DNA of 64,000 bases from positions 2,666,001 to 2,730,000 of the forward strand of contig CAVWCQ010000008.1 in NCBI GenBank assembly GCA_963753545.1, given 5' to 3'. Origin of the DNA: CAVWCQ01 sp963753545 (GTDB lineage: Bacteria; Chloroflexota; Anaerolineae; Aggregatilineales; Aggregatilineaceae). A program made the translations under genes and the position numbers. Below the pieces are notes generated by a model. It made no database searches. It worked only from the letters and a program-made list of their open reading frames with translations, and was not told where the DNA came from. Below, piece after piece: positions 38,185-48,418 of this stretch; the stretch's first letter is position 1, and each line of letters begins with the position of its first letter.

Positions 38185-38604
38185 CTAGATTTTGAACAGG
38201 AGCATAAAAATGAGCACCCCAGCCCCAAATTCCGCAAAGCCAATGCCAGTCGCGACGGCAACAGCCTTGGCACCCGGTGTGCTGTTCAGCCCCTTCGCAT
38301 CGTAGTGATCCCAGGTTTCTGTCCCAATGAGCATCGAAGCGGGCAGCAGAATGATAACCCCGGTGAAAGCAAGCAGCGGGCCGCTGGTATCCTGATCCAG
38401 GAAGTGCGCACTCAGGTAAAAGATACTGAAGAACAGGACAAACAACACGCAGCCTAGCAAAAATGCCAATTTTGAATTTTTGCGAAGCTCGGTGAGATAA
38501 GGAGCATTATCAAAGTAGGGGACTGCCATGACGAACCAGGATGCTAATGCTAACGTTGTGCCTAACGAGCTAACCAGAACGCCTAACCACGCATACATAC
38601 TCAT
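38185..38604 (-). CDS. Four-helix membrane protein, unknown
   Basis: This 139-residue protein has four predicted membrane helices (WLGVLVSSLGTTLALASWFVMAVPY, LAFLLGCVLFVLFFSIFYLSAHFL, SGPLLAFTGVIILLPASMLIG and VATGIGFAEFGAGVLIFMLLF). AAGAGG upstream of ATG 38604 sets the start; the in-frame extension to 38670 is less likely. No family is recognised. It lies downstream of a kinase-like pair on the same strand but is separated by 80 bases. Confidence 0.65.
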   Translation of the reverse strand: MSMYAWLGVLVSSLGTTLALASWFVMAVPYFDNAPYLTELRKNSKLAFLLGCVLFVLFFSIFYLSAHFLDQDTSGPLLAFTGVIILLPASMLIGTETWDHYDAKGLNSTPGAKAVAVATGIGFAEFGAGVLIFMLLFKI

Positions 38605-38684
38605 CGAACGAAGAACCTCTTGGGAATTATGTTGACCGCGGTCCACCAACGATACGAACGATACTAACACAGTTGATCATTCTT

Positions 38685-39663
38685 TCACAGATCCTGCCAG
38701 CGCGGAAGCAGTAAAGCCAACCGTGTTGTACTATCAGAATCAGTACAGGGTTCTGCCCAGGCTCGCCCATGAACAGGAGCCAGATAAGCATGGGCCATCG
38801 TCACAAGCGCCTCAATGCGGCGCGGGGGTACTTCGATCACGGGAAGCTGAGGTTCAAAGCGTCCAAGTACCTGAAAATCGGCTTCCTGGCAGTGATATCG
38901 TATTTCAACTCGCAGCGCCTGTTCGTCTTCGATGAATTGATCGGAGAGATGTATTCTGGACTCAGCGGTGATTGCTCCGAGCAAAACGCGTAAAATACGC
39001 TGAACAACATCTCGTAGTTGAGTTTGGCAGTAAACCATAGAGGCAGACAGTTCAGACACGACTTTCAGCCGGTGTGTCACAATCCGCCGCTCCGAAAAAT
39101 CGCGTTCGGAAAATGACAGTAAATCATACACGTTCAGTGATAATGGCGGAATGACATAAGCAGTCAACTGTGCCGCGTGTACCTGTTCTAACAGGCTGCG
39201 CACCTGTTCGGCATCGCGCAGCATGGTCTGAATATCGCGCACCTGCCGATCCGTCAGAGGACCATCCACTCCCGAAGAAACATGTTGACCCACGCGCAGC
39301 AAACGATCCAACACGGGCAACATCTGTCTTTCAATAAGGGCATCCAGAGCAGGCTCAGATCTTTCAAGCAGTTGGGCAACATAGCCATGATCTTTCACCG
39401 GACGCAGCCGCGCTGCCAGCGCGCCCCGAAAAGGCAGTGCGTAAGGCCAATAGTGCAGGAGCAACCCGTCCCTCGGCAATGGCTGACCATCCTGCCTCAA
39501 GTCCCAGTCTGTTCTGCGCTTCCGCATAATGGGCAACAAACTCTTTCCAGGTGATCCCCTCTGGCAAGGGATCGGGAACCAAAGGAGAAAACCCAGCAGA
39601 GCGGCAGACTATGCCAGCGGCGTCAAGTTCCAGGGAAAAGAATGGCTGAAGATCAGCGTCCAT
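38685..39663 (-). CDS. Degenerate sensor-kinase-like protein (frameshifted)
   Basis: About 325 residues. The N-terminus (LQPFFSLELDAAGIVCRSAGF) looks like a PAS-type strand pattern. A helical middle (YVAQLLERSEPALDALIERQMLPVLDRLL) sits where a dimerisation domain would be, and the C-terminal third aligns loosely with a HATPase domain but has no N-box Asn or G-boxes. It starts eight bases after the upstream kinase-like gene, so they probably act together. One G is extra near 39492; removing it joins NRLGLEA to DGQPLPRDGLL. I infer a non-catalytic partner of the neighbouring protein. Confidence 0.6.
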
Positions 39664-39670
39664 AAACAAG

Positions 39671-40804
39671 CTAAGCCTTTTGCTCTTCGCGCGCCAGGGG
39701 TAGTTTAAAACTAAAGGTTGTACCGACCTTCTCTTCGCTGGTAAACCAGATGCGCCCACCCATTGCTTCGATTTCCATTTTACTCAGGTACAGGCTCACT
39801 CCGTACCCAAATTCAGCAATAATCTGCGGCTGGCGAGCCCGCTGGAATGGCGTAAAAACGCGTCCTGCCTCTTTCGCTCGAATACCATAACCCTCGTCCA
39901 AAACATCAATCTGAACGCTGCGCGTTTTCGGAGACGCAGTTGCCTGAATGGTGATTGGTGTGACAGGCGCGCTGTACATCAGGCTGTTGCGCAGCAAATC
40001 GCGGAAGATGTTGGTCAAATGCTGTTTAGAAGCAATGATCTGAACGTCGGATGGAATCTCCACCCGGATCCGGTCACGGAAATCGATCAGTGGATCAGGC
40101 GATTCTACTAATGGCGAATCACTGATATCCTCCAGCAAATCTTCGACAAACTCGTCAAGCGGCACTGCTTTGCGGTTAGCCCGTACTAAATCGGCCAACT
40201 GCCCCGTGCGGATCATTTCCAGGCGGTGCAGCAAATCCGTCAGCAGTTCGAGCCGGTACATGTGCACGGCCATAATATCGGCAAACCCGCCGACCCGCTT
40301 TGCCAAATCATCGACCGAAGCGAAGTTTGCACGCTTGGAAAGCACTTGTTTGATCAGTTCGGCATGCCCGCGTGTGCTGGTAATCGATATTCGGGCCTCG
40401 TTGCGAAAGGTGCTCATCAACTCGACCAGTGACGACCAATCCGGCTGTTCCAGCGTAATCATGGTATAAACCGCACCCGACTGTCCATAAATCGCCGTTG
40501 CCCAACACGGTGTGAAAGCCCCAGCCAAAAAGGTATGAAAACGAACCGGCTCCGCCTGGCGGAGGGCCTTGGCCCGCATTTCATCAGCCGGCGGGCGCTC
40601 ATCTCGCATGGCATCAAGCAAGACGGCGGCGGCGCGCCAACCTTCAGCGCGAATCAATACGAGATTTGCGCCCAGAATCTTCCGCGCAGCAACATTATCC
40701 AATATGAGACGGTCTTCAGCGTCAAAAATCAGGACGCCCTGCCCTAAACCATCTATCACGGCACGAAAATCGAGACTATCTGATAAAGATTTAGAATTCG
40801 TCAT
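39671..40804 (-). CDS. PAS-histidine-kinase-like protein lacking the phosphoacceptor His
   Basis: This 377-residue cytoplasmic protein has a PAS-like domain (about 10-120), a dimerisation helix region and a complete-looking HATPase domain: N-box FRDLLRNSLMYS, G1 LDEGYGI, F-box FTPFQ and G2 GYGVSLYLSK. At the H-box, where HELRTPL is normal, the sequence is NEARISITSTRGHAEL with Asn (N135) at the His position. It should bind ATP but cannot autophosphorylate in the normal way. The adjacent downstream gene encodes a more degenerate relative. It is not next to a response regulator. Confidence 0.8.
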   Translation of the reverse strand: MTNSKSLSDSLDFRAVIDGLGQGVLIFDAEDRLILDNVAARKILGANLVLIRAEGWRAAAVLLDAMRDERPPADEMRAKALRQAEPVRFHTFLAGAFTPCWATAIYGQSGAVYTMITLEQPDWSSLVELMSTFRNEARISITSTRGHAELIKQVLSKRANFASVDDLAKRVGGFADIMAVHMYRLELLTDLLHRLEMIRTGQLADLVRANRKAVPLDEFVEDLLEDISDSPLVESPDPLIDFRDRIRVEIPSDVQIIASKQHLTNIFRDLLRNSLMYSAPVTPITIQATASPKTRSVQIDVLDEGYGIRAKEAGRVFTPFQRARQPQIIAEFGYGVSLYLSKMEIEAMGGRIWFTSEEKVGTTFSFKLPLAREEQKA

Positions 40805-40923
40805 AAAAAATGCCTCCCGAATAATTAGGTTTAATTATCGCCAGATTGTTCAGTTCCGCTACCAACAAAACGGCAGCCCTGTTACAGACCGCCGCTTCAA
40901 GCAAATGAGCATGTAGCTAAAGC

Positions 40924-42452
40924 TTATTTGTCGCGCAGATGGGGGAACAGCAGCACTTCGCGGATCGTATCCTTATCGGTCAGCAGCATGGTCAAACGGT
41001 CAACGCCGATACCAAACCCGCCACAGGGCGGCATACCATAACGCATCGCGCGCAGATAATCCTCGTCAATGGGAGTTGCCTCGTCGTCTTCATCCGAATA
41101 CAGCCGTCCCATGTCGATAAAGCGTGATTCCTGGTCCTGAGGATCGTTCAGTTCGGTAAAAGCGTTGCCCAATTCCATCCCAGCGACAAATACTTCAAAC
41201 CGCTCCACGTGCATCTCATCACCCGGCACACGCTTGGCAAAGGGCGAGATATCGCGCGGGTATTGGGTAAGAAAGGTGGGTTGAATCAGATTGGGTTCAA
41301 CCGTCCGGCTCAGCAGATCATCGACCAGCTTACCCCACGTCTGGTCCGGAGCTACGGACATTCCCGCCTCGCGCATGGCCTGGGCAAGCGAGTTGGCATC
41401 CCGGTAATCCATGTAATCAATTTCGCAGCCCTGCCGGATCGCCTCGCGCAGGGTCACCCGCCGCCAGGGCGGAGTCAGATTGATTTCCTTGCCCTGAAAC
41501 TGGATCGTGGTGCTACCTGTCACCTGCTCGGCGGCAAAAGCGACCATTCGCTCAACCAGTTCCATCACGCCGAAGTAGTCAATATAGGCCTTGTAGAACT
41601 CCAACTGGGTGAACTCCGGGTTATGCTTGAAGCTCACACCCTCGTTGCGAAAGTCGCGCCCGATCTCATACACCGAATCGAACATGCCCACGAGCAACCG
41701 CTTGAGATACAACTCAAAACTGATGCGCAGATAGAGGTCCTGATGCAGTTGGTTGTGATGTGTGACAAAAGGACGAGCCGCCGCGCCGCCATAAATGGGC
41801 TGCAAGATCGGCGTTTCGACCTCCAGGAAGCCTTCGCCATCCAAGAAACGACGCAGCGCGCTCACGGTGCGAGCGCGGGCACGAAATACGGCGCGCGTAT
41901 CGGGATTCACGGCAAGATCGGCGTAACGCTGGCGATAGCGCTCTTCAACATCCGAAAACGCGCCATACCGTTCTACCTGGCCGTCATCCAGAACTCGTTC
42001 CTTAATAACAGGCAGTGGGCTGAGCGCTTTGGCAAGGATGGAAAGTGTTTCGACCAGCACGCTCGCTTCTCCGGCCCTGGTACGCATCATCGTCCCGGAC
42101 GCCTGCACAAAGTCGCCCAGGTCAAGATCGTGCCGGACCAGATCAAAGGTCTGTTCGCCGACGCTGTCAATAGCGGACAAATAAGTTGGAGCCGTCCATC
42201 GCCGTCTTCAATGTGCGCAAAATAAATCTTGCCCTTCAGGTTCTGGCGCACAATCCGCCCGCAGACCGTCACACGGACTGGCTCTGGCGTCTGGTGATCT
42301 TCCGTCTCAACAGCCTCAAAGGCCTCTATCGCGCGATCTGGAAGTATGCGTTCGCTCAACGCGATTAGGATACGGCTCGGAATGCCCTGTTCGCGCAGGT
42401 GATTTAACTTCCGCATCCTGTCAATTTCAGGAGTGTTGCTAGGTTCCCACAT
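40924..42452 (-). CDS. lysS: Lysyl-tRNA synthetase, class II (frameshifted)
   Basis: Class IIb synthetase for tRNA-Lys, about 509 residues. The OB-fold has RVTVCGRIVRQNLKGKIYFAHIEDGDGRLQL, and the catalytic domain has VETPILQPIYGGAAARPF, YLRISFELYLKRLLVGM, FRNEGVSFKHNPEFTQLE and motif 3 GFGIGVDRLTMLL. One T is missing in a T-run near 42184, so the frame changes between LQLI and SAIDSVGEQTFDL. It lies downstream of greA with a terminator between them. Confidence 0.95.
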
Positions 42453-42475
42453 GTGAACGATATCTCCTCATAACA

Positions 42476-42516
42476 GACAAAAATAAGGCCCACGCGAGCG
42501 GGTGCTGGCATGGGCC
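42476..42516 (-). terminator. Terminator between greA and lysS
   Basis: On the minus strand GGCCCATGC and GCGTGGGCC pair around a GC-rich loop and are followed by TTATTTTTG. It lies 32 bases past the greA stop. Confidence 0.7.
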
Positions 42517-42547
42517 GGAAAGCATTCCGCTGGGATAAAGTCAGATC

Positions 42548-43026
42548 TTATTCGATAGCTTTGATCTCAAACATAATATCACCATCGGGCGCATTCACCA
42601 CCACGCGATCTCCGACATGGTGATTGATCAAAGCGCGGCCCAGCGGGCTTTTATGCGAAATTTTGCCCGCGCGGGGATTCGCTTCGGCAGCGCCAACCAG
42701 ATAGTAGATTTCGGTGTTATGCGAGGTGCCGATTTCCTGCACAGTGACCTTGTCACCCAGCCCAACTGTATCTTTCGGGCCGTTATGATCGATGATCTGA
42801 GCGTTACTCAAGATGGTTTCGAGCCGTAAAATTTCGCCTTCAATAAATGCCTGCTCGTTCTTGGCGTCCTCGTACTCGGCATTTTCTACGAGTTCACCAC
42901 CCTCTTCCAAAGCAAGCCGCAATCGTTCAGCCACCTCTTGACGCTTCACATTGCGCAAGTAAGTTGAGCCGTTCTTCGTATTCTTGCAGGCCCTTGCGGC
43001 GTCAGATAGTGGACTTCTTCAGTCAT
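42548..43026 (-). CDS. greA: Transcription elongation factor GreA (two frameshifts)
   Basis: GreA rescues backtracked RNA polymerase by stimulating transcript cleavage. About 158 residues: the N-terminal coiled-coil holds the acidic tip ENAEYEDAKNEQAF, and the C-terminal FKBP-like domain has SPLGRALINHHVGDRVVV. The open frame starts only at 42958, but the true start is ATG 43026 (MTEEVHYLTPQGLQEYEERLNYLRNVKRQEV when two extra bases near 42965 and 42998 are removed), preceded by GGAGGAGCGGG. Both extra bases are in short runs and are likely sequencing errors. Confidence 0.93.
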
Positions 43027-43684
43027 CCCGCTCCTCCATCCATAGCTATATTAACCTAAGCCTGCGTACGCCAACGTCAAGCCGCCACGTATGCATCCTA
43101 TGCCAGCCGCAGGCAGCGTAGAGTAGTCGGTCTGGAACCTGTGCGCAAATAGCCGAGATAAGGTTGAATAGCTTCCTAAAAAGACTTTATCTGGAAGTAT
43201 TAAGCGTATAAAAACACAGCCTGCGCTGTGTCGAAAAACCATTGAATAGAATTTCGTCTTAAAATATAAAAAACAAGAGACCGCCCTCACGGCGATCGTT
43301 TTGGTTTTTAGGGAGCCACATCTTAGCATAGTTTAATGCACTTGTAAAGTTGCAAACAAATGGGTCTGGGGCCTCATTTTTCTGCTGCTTATATTGCTGG
43401 TGTAATAATCAGTACCCCAGAAAAATGTGTTAGCAGAGTATGCATTCTCAGGCTATAGTACGAAGTAATAGAAGGCGGGGCACGTGGTATGATGACAGGC
43501 GCATATGATCCCTGTTAAAGTGACCCATGTTCACCTTTATTGCGGCGCATTGGATAAGCTTGCGTTTGCCTCTGCCTTCACCCTGACTTGATCTATCATC
43601 ATAGCTGCGACTGTGGCGTGCTAGCTGTCCGTCATCCATTATCGATGACGAAGCGCGAGCCGTTGCAGCGAAGGAGACAGTATT
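43027..43684. other. 658-base intergenic region, no gene recognised
   Basis: The stretch lies between the divergent greA and PIN-TRAM genes and should hold both promoters. It is AT-rich between about 43180 and 43450, with a weak 4-bp hairpin at 43282-43294 followed by T-rich sequence. I find no tRNA, no convincing ORF and none of the repeat blocks seen at 23847 and 46210. Confidence 0.4.
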
Positions 43685-44757
43685 GTGAACATGGAACTCA
43701 CTGCTTCGCCTCATAGGAATGATGATCTTTGCACTCTTCGGGGGCATACTGGGGACAAATCTGTCGGATGCGCTCTACCTTCCGCCCGAAGCAACGGGGC
43801 TGATGTTTTCACTGATGGGCGCGCTGATCGGGCTAATCATCACACCCTGGATATCCACCTACCCGGCGCGCTCTATCCGCCGGATCATCACGAAATGCCT
43901 GCTGAAAACCTGATCATGTCCATCATTGGACTGGTTTTGGTATGGCAGTGGCGGCTATGTTCGCCTGGCCATTATCTTTGCTGCCGGACCCGTTCGGTCA
44001 ATTTCTGCCCACCGTATTGCTGCCGATATCATCACTTACATCAGCATGACCGTTTTTGCCTTTCGCGGGCAAGATGTGTTCGCCCTGTTTGGTGGCACGC
44101 TCCGGCTGCGCCCGGCGGTAGCACGTGCGTTATCGAGCAGGGCGCAATCCAGGGCGAAATTCTGCTGGATACCAGCGTGATTATTGATGGGCGCATCCTG
44201 GACATCGGCCGGACCGGGTTTATCCAGAGCTCGCTCGTTATTCCGCGCTTCGTCCTGCACGAACTACAGCATGTGGCCGACTCCGCCGATATGCTGCGCC
44301 GCAACCGGGGTAAACGCGGCCTGGAGATTTTGAGCGAACTACAACAGCACAGCCAAACTCCCGTGCGCATCATCGATGATGACATTGAAGATGTACAGGA
44401 AGTGGACGAAAAGTTAGTGCTGTTGGCCCGACAGCGCGGCATACCGGTGATGACCAATGACTTCAACCTGAACCGGGTGGCAGAACTGCAAGGCGTTCAC
44501 GGTCCTCAATATCAACGAACTGGCGAATGCCCTGAAAGCGATATTTCTGCCGGGGGAAGTGATTGATATCCACATCGTGATGGAAGGCCGCGAAGCCGGA
44601 TCAGGGGGTGGGCTACCTGGAAGATGGCACGATGGTCGTGGTTGAAGATGGCAAGCGCTATATGGACCGGACGATTCCGGTGCTGATCACGCGCTATATT
44701 GTCACGAACGCGGGGCGCATGTACTTTGCCCAACCCGAAGGTTCGCTACGCAAATAA
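43685..44757 (+). CDS. YacL-like membrane PIN-TRAM protein (multiple frameshifts)
   Basis: Reconstruction across at least six indels gives about 357 residues: four N-terminal membrane helices (MELLLRLIGMMIFALFGG..., FSLMGALIGLIITPW, NLIMSIIGLVL), a PIN nuclease domain (ILLDTSVIIDGRILDI with catalytic-type Asp, LEILSELQQ, VMTNDFNLNRVAE) and a C-terminal TRAM domain (GYLEDGTMVVVEDGKRYMDRTIPVLITR...FAQPEGSLRK). This is the layout of Bacillus YacL, a membrane-bound PIN-TRAM family with a presumed RNase role. The gene order PIN-TRAM then cysS and rlmB is common in other phyla. The true stop is TAA at 44755-44757; GTG 43685 follows GAAGGAGA. Confidence 0.85.
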
Positions 44758-44769
44758 AGCAGGCGGACG

Positions 44770-44793
44770 ACCGGGCGGATCACTCCGCCCGGT
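44770..44793. terminator. Hairpin between convergent genes
   Basis: ACCGGGCGGA-tcac-TCCGCCCGGT is a perfect 10-bp stem between the PIN-TRAM stop and the amidohydrolase stop. Only a short T-rich tail follows. Confidence 0.65.
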
Positions 44794-44808
44794 TCTGTCT
44801 TAAATTCA

Positions 44809-46139
44809 TTACGCTTTATATTCCCGCATCTGGCTCATATTTTGGTTCACCATGCGGAAAGCGTGCCTCTCGGCCTCGTACAGAATATGGTCCTCGTCGA
44901 GCGTCAGCAGTTCTCGGTCCCGCATCAGCAACTGCCCATCGACCATCACATGCGTCACATCCGCCCCTTTCGCGGTATGGACAAGGTTGGCGATCAGATC
45001 GTGACGGGGACGCAGATGAGGGCGATCAAAATTGACCACGATCAGATCAGCAGGCGCGCCTTCCCGCACGACACCACTGCCATCGAAGCCCATTGCCTGA
45101 GCGCCGTTCTGCGTCGCCATACGCAAGGCCGTATCACCAGGAACGGCTTCGGGATCCTGGCGCAGGTACTTTTCCAGCCAGACCTGCTGCCGCATGATAT
45201 CCCACATATCCATTGTCGCGTTCGATGCAGGGCCATCCGAGCCAAGAGCAAGGCGCGTCATTCCAGCCGCTCGCAGGTCTGTGATGTGGTTGACCGGCAT
45301 AGCCAGCTTCATATAGGTGATCGGTGTTCGCGCCACAAACACGCCTTTCTCCGCCAGAATCTGTTATATCCTCCGGGGTCAAGGCCAGACAGTGCGCGGC
45401 GACCGTATGCTGATCAAATACGCCCAGCGCGTTAAGCTGCTGGACCGGGGTTTGACCGTGCCGGGCAAGGGAGTTATCGACCTGTTCCTGCAGATTCGGC
45501 AACATGCAGGTGAATGGCAAGCCCGCGCTCCCGGGCCAGTTCAACCATGCGCGTCAGAAATTCCGGCGGGCAGACGTAGGGAGAATGCGGGCCTAAACAG
45601 GTACGAATGCGGCCTTCACCTGTTCCCTGCCATTCCTCGATAAAACGCAGTGTGCCCTCGAAACCCGGCCCGACCTCCTTATCATCCCCGATGCCAAACA
45701 CACACCAGGCCAGCGTCGCTTTCATCCCGCTTTCCGCAACTACCTCGGCTGTCCGGTTCATGTAAAAATAGTGATCATTGAAGCCAATAGTTCCGCTGCG
45801 GATCATCTCGCAGGCAGCCAACGCCGCACCCCAATACACATCATCGGGAGTGAGGGCGCTCTCGGCAACCCAGATTTTTTCGTTGAGCCAGCGCGGGAAT
45901 GGCAGGTCTTCGGCCCAACCACGTTCGAAGGTCATTGGAGAATGGCAGTGCGCATTAAAAAAGCCGGGCAGCACCACCGATCCAGAGGCATTGACGATTT
46001 CATCAGCAGTCGTCGTCTCAGGAACTTTGCCGATATGTGTAATGCGTGTCCCTTCGATTAAGATATCGGCATTCCGCAATATCGTGCTGTTTTCGTCCAG
46101 TGTGACGACATCCGCGTTTTTGATCCAAATAGTTCCCAT
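44809..46139 (-). CDS. Amidohydrolase, MtaD/SsnA-type deaminase (two frameshifts)
   Basis: About 443 residues. Metal-dependent amidohydrolase of the cytosine/SAH-deaminase group: the first metal motif is NAHCHSPMTFERGWAEDLPFPRWL, a second His is in GLAIHLHVAES, a third in HTVAAHCLALT and the Asp in LALGSDGPASN. These motifs favour 5-methylthioadenosine/S-adenosylhomocysteine or guanine-type deamination; the substrate is not certain. Extra bases near 45493 and at 45361 split the gene; removing them gives HVAESQEQVDNSL and DITILAEKGVFVARTPITYMK. Confidence 0.87.
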
Positions 46140-46209
46140 TAAAACACTCCTAAACCAGCGATTTTTGCCGTTAATACCCTTAATTGTCCCTGTTATAGAT
46201 CGCTTTAGG

Positions 46210-46734
46210 CCATTTCATCGATCACTTAAGTAGACGGTAGTCGACCGAATTTCATGGCATTTTTCTCGTATTCTAACTTTTCGAAAAAATAGTTGATCAC
46301 TATTTGGTCCTTTCTTCTCGTGACGATTTTGACCCCCTCCCCCCTTCCGGTTTCACGACTAACCATTCTATAACCCTGTATCTACTTTGGCGGCCCGGTG
46401 GGGAGGGTGTGAAAGTGACTGCTGCGACGGAGCACATCACGAGAGTAGAAAATTTATTTTGCCCCGATTTTGATGCAAGAAGGCGAAAAAAGATATCATT
46501 TAGGGTCATTTTTGTTGAAACTACGCCACTTTCGAGTGATGCAGCCAGCCGAAGAAACGTCGTGAGTTGATCGTTTCTTCTCGTAGAGATCGCCCAACTT
46601 ATATTTTTTGAGGGGGTGATCAAACGGTTCTCCAACTTTGGCCCCTCACCCACGCCAAAATCGCAGAGAGGCCTATCATCAGTATAACACGAGGGGGGGC
46701 CTGAAAATACTCCCTTAAAGTTGAACTTTAAGTA
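46210..46734 (-). repeat. Intergenic repeat element, copy B
   Basis: Read on the minus strand from 46734 this 525-bp element repeats the block order of 23847-24141: the same 31-bp block (46704-46734) with its 19-bp palindrome (46714-46732), a TATACT-like hexamer, an A-rich block (46592-46616), GTTATAGAATGGTTAGT (46358-46374), CACGAGAAGAA and GTGATCAACTATTTTTT (46279-46324) and TAAGTGATCGATGAAATGG (46210-46228). The A-rich/GAGAAGAA/GATCAAC module occurs twice here, with an unrelated 180-bp stretch between. The gap 46140-46855 contains nothing else I can identify. Confidence 0.75.
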
Positions 46735-46855
46735 CGAATATGAAGATTTAGGAGAGAAAAATATGCATAACCCATAACCCTTAACGGAACCCGTGCTTTG
46801 CGCTACAATTCTGGGTGATTAGTGGGCCGCTCCCAAAACAAAGGGGAAATTCACG

Positions 46856-48322
46856 ATGGGATTGCAGATCTATAACGTTTTACATCGAGAGAAAGAACCG
46901 TTCGTGCCGCTTCATGAAGGCAAAGTGAACATGTATGTCTGCGGCCCGACTGTTTACGATTATTCGCATGTTGGACACGCCAAAACGTACCTTACGTTTG
47001 ATATGATCGTGCGCTACCTGCGCTTCAGGGGCTATGACGTGCTTTACGTGCAAAATCTGACGGACGTCGGCCATCTGCTCGACTCGGGGGAAGATCGCAT
47101 CCTCAAAAAAGCGCGGCAGGCGCAGTCGCTCCCGATGGCGATTGTCGAGACCTATGCACGCAACTATTTTGAAGATATGGATGCACTCGGCATTGGCCGC
47201 CCCGACATCAGCCCGCGAGCCAGCGCGCACATCCCCGAACAAATCAAGATGATCGAAACCCTGCTCGAACAGGGACATGCCTACGTTTCAAGCGATGGCA
47301 ACGTCTATTTTGACGTGCGAAGCTGGCCGGAATATGGCAAACTGTCGAACCGCCGACTGGATGATCAGGAAGCCGGGACGCGCGAAGAAGTGCGGGAAGA
47401 CAAGCGCCACCCTGCCGACTTTGCCCTGTGGAAAATTGCCCAGCCTGAACATATTTTGCGCTGGGATAGCCCCTGGGGCGTGGGATATCCGGGCTGGCAC
47501 ATCGAGTGCTCGGCCATGTCGCGCAAATACCTGGGCGAAACTTTTGATATTCACGGCGGCGGGGTCGATAACATTTTCCCGCATAACGAGTGCGAAGTTG
47601 CACAAAGTGAAGCGGCGAATTATGCCGAGTTTGCCCATTATTGGATTCTCGCCGGAACATTACTCGTGCCTGATGAAACCGGAGTTCCGGTGAAGATGTC
47701 GAAGAGCCTGGGCAACTTCTTCACCATTAAAGACGCTCTGAAGATGCACCGCCCCGAAGCGCTGCGCATGTTCATTCTCAGCGCCCATTACCGGAATCCG
47801 GTCGTGTTCAGCCAGGAAGCCCTCGACGCTGCGGGGAAAGGCTGGGAGCGGCTCTACGGCGCGGTCCGTCTCACTCGTGAGAAGCAACGCCGGGCAGAAG
47901 CAGGCGACGCCGGTAATGCGTTCCTGCCCGTCCTGGATAAAGCGCGCCAGCAGTTCGCCGAGGTGATGGATGACGACTTCAATGCACCTGGCGCAATCGC
48001 TGTGCTCCAGGATCTCACCCGCGAGGTGAACAGCCTGCTGAACAGCGATCAGGTTGTGGGTAAGACCGTACTGGAGGCCATCGACAAGACCTACCGCGAT
48101 CTGGGCGGCAGCGTGCTGGGGATTGTTCCGGACGAACTGGCAGCAACCAACAGCGCCAGCGCAGAACGGGAAGATGGTCTCATCCGGCTGCTGATCGACC
48201 TGCGCGCCAAGGCGAGGGCTTCGCGTAATTTTGCAGAAGCCGACGAGATTTGCAACCGCCTCACCGAATTGGGGGTTACATTAGAGGATCGGTCCGATGG
48301 GACGATCTGGCGCGCCGACTAA
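46856..48322 (+). CDS. cysS: Cysteinyl-tRNA synthetase
   Basis: Class I synthetase for tRNA-Cys, 488 residues and intact. Visible motifs: zinc Cys in YVCGPTVYD (near residue 29), HVGHAKTYL (HIGH equivalent, near 38), GWHIECSAM with a second zinc Cys, GGGVDNIFPHNECEVAQSE and KMSKSLGNFFT (near 280). ATG 46856 has an AAAGGGGAAA site. The 3' neighbour is the rlmB-like gene. Repeat element B ends about 120 bases upstream, so the palindrome could affect this gene's promoter. Confidence 0.96.
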   Translation: MGLQIYNVLHREKEPFVPLHEGKVNMYVCGPTVYDYSHVGHAKTYLTFDMIVRYLRFRGYDVLYVQNLTDVGHLLDSGEDRILKKARQAQSLPMAIVETYARNYFEDMDALGIGRPDISPRASAHIPEQIKMIETLLEQGHAYVSSDGNVYFDVRSWPEYGKLSNRRLDDQEAGTREEVREDKRHPADFALWKIAQPEHILRWDSPWGVGYPGWHIECSAMSRKYLGETFDIHGGGVDNIFPHNECEVAQSEAANYAEFAHYWILAGTLLVPDETGVPVKMSKSLGNFFTIKDALKMHRPEALRMFILSAHYRNPVVFSQEALDAAGKGWERLYGAVRLTREKQRRAEAGDAGNAFLPVLDKARQQFAEVMDDDFNAPGAIAVLQDLTREVNSLLNSDQVVGKTVLEAIDKTYRDLGGSVLGIVPDELAATNSASAEREDGLIRLLIDLRAKARASRNFAEADEICNRLTELGVTLEDRSDGTIWRAD

Positions 48323-48418
48323 TTGGGCGGCCATCTCATTCGAATTCGTTGAGAGCGCATTTGCAGGTTGGGGCAGGGTAAACCCTGCGCCCGCCTGCCC
48401 CCTTGCAAGGAAATAAGC

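Noticed and set aside
41209..42225. 338-codon open frame on the plus strand
   Set aside because: It is antisense to lysS, whose class II synthetase motifs are clear; the frame has a shadow-type composition and no ribosome site.
46304..46570. Short ORF within repeat element B
   Set aside because: It lies in repetitive noncoding sequence, has no ribosome site and is not shared with copy A.
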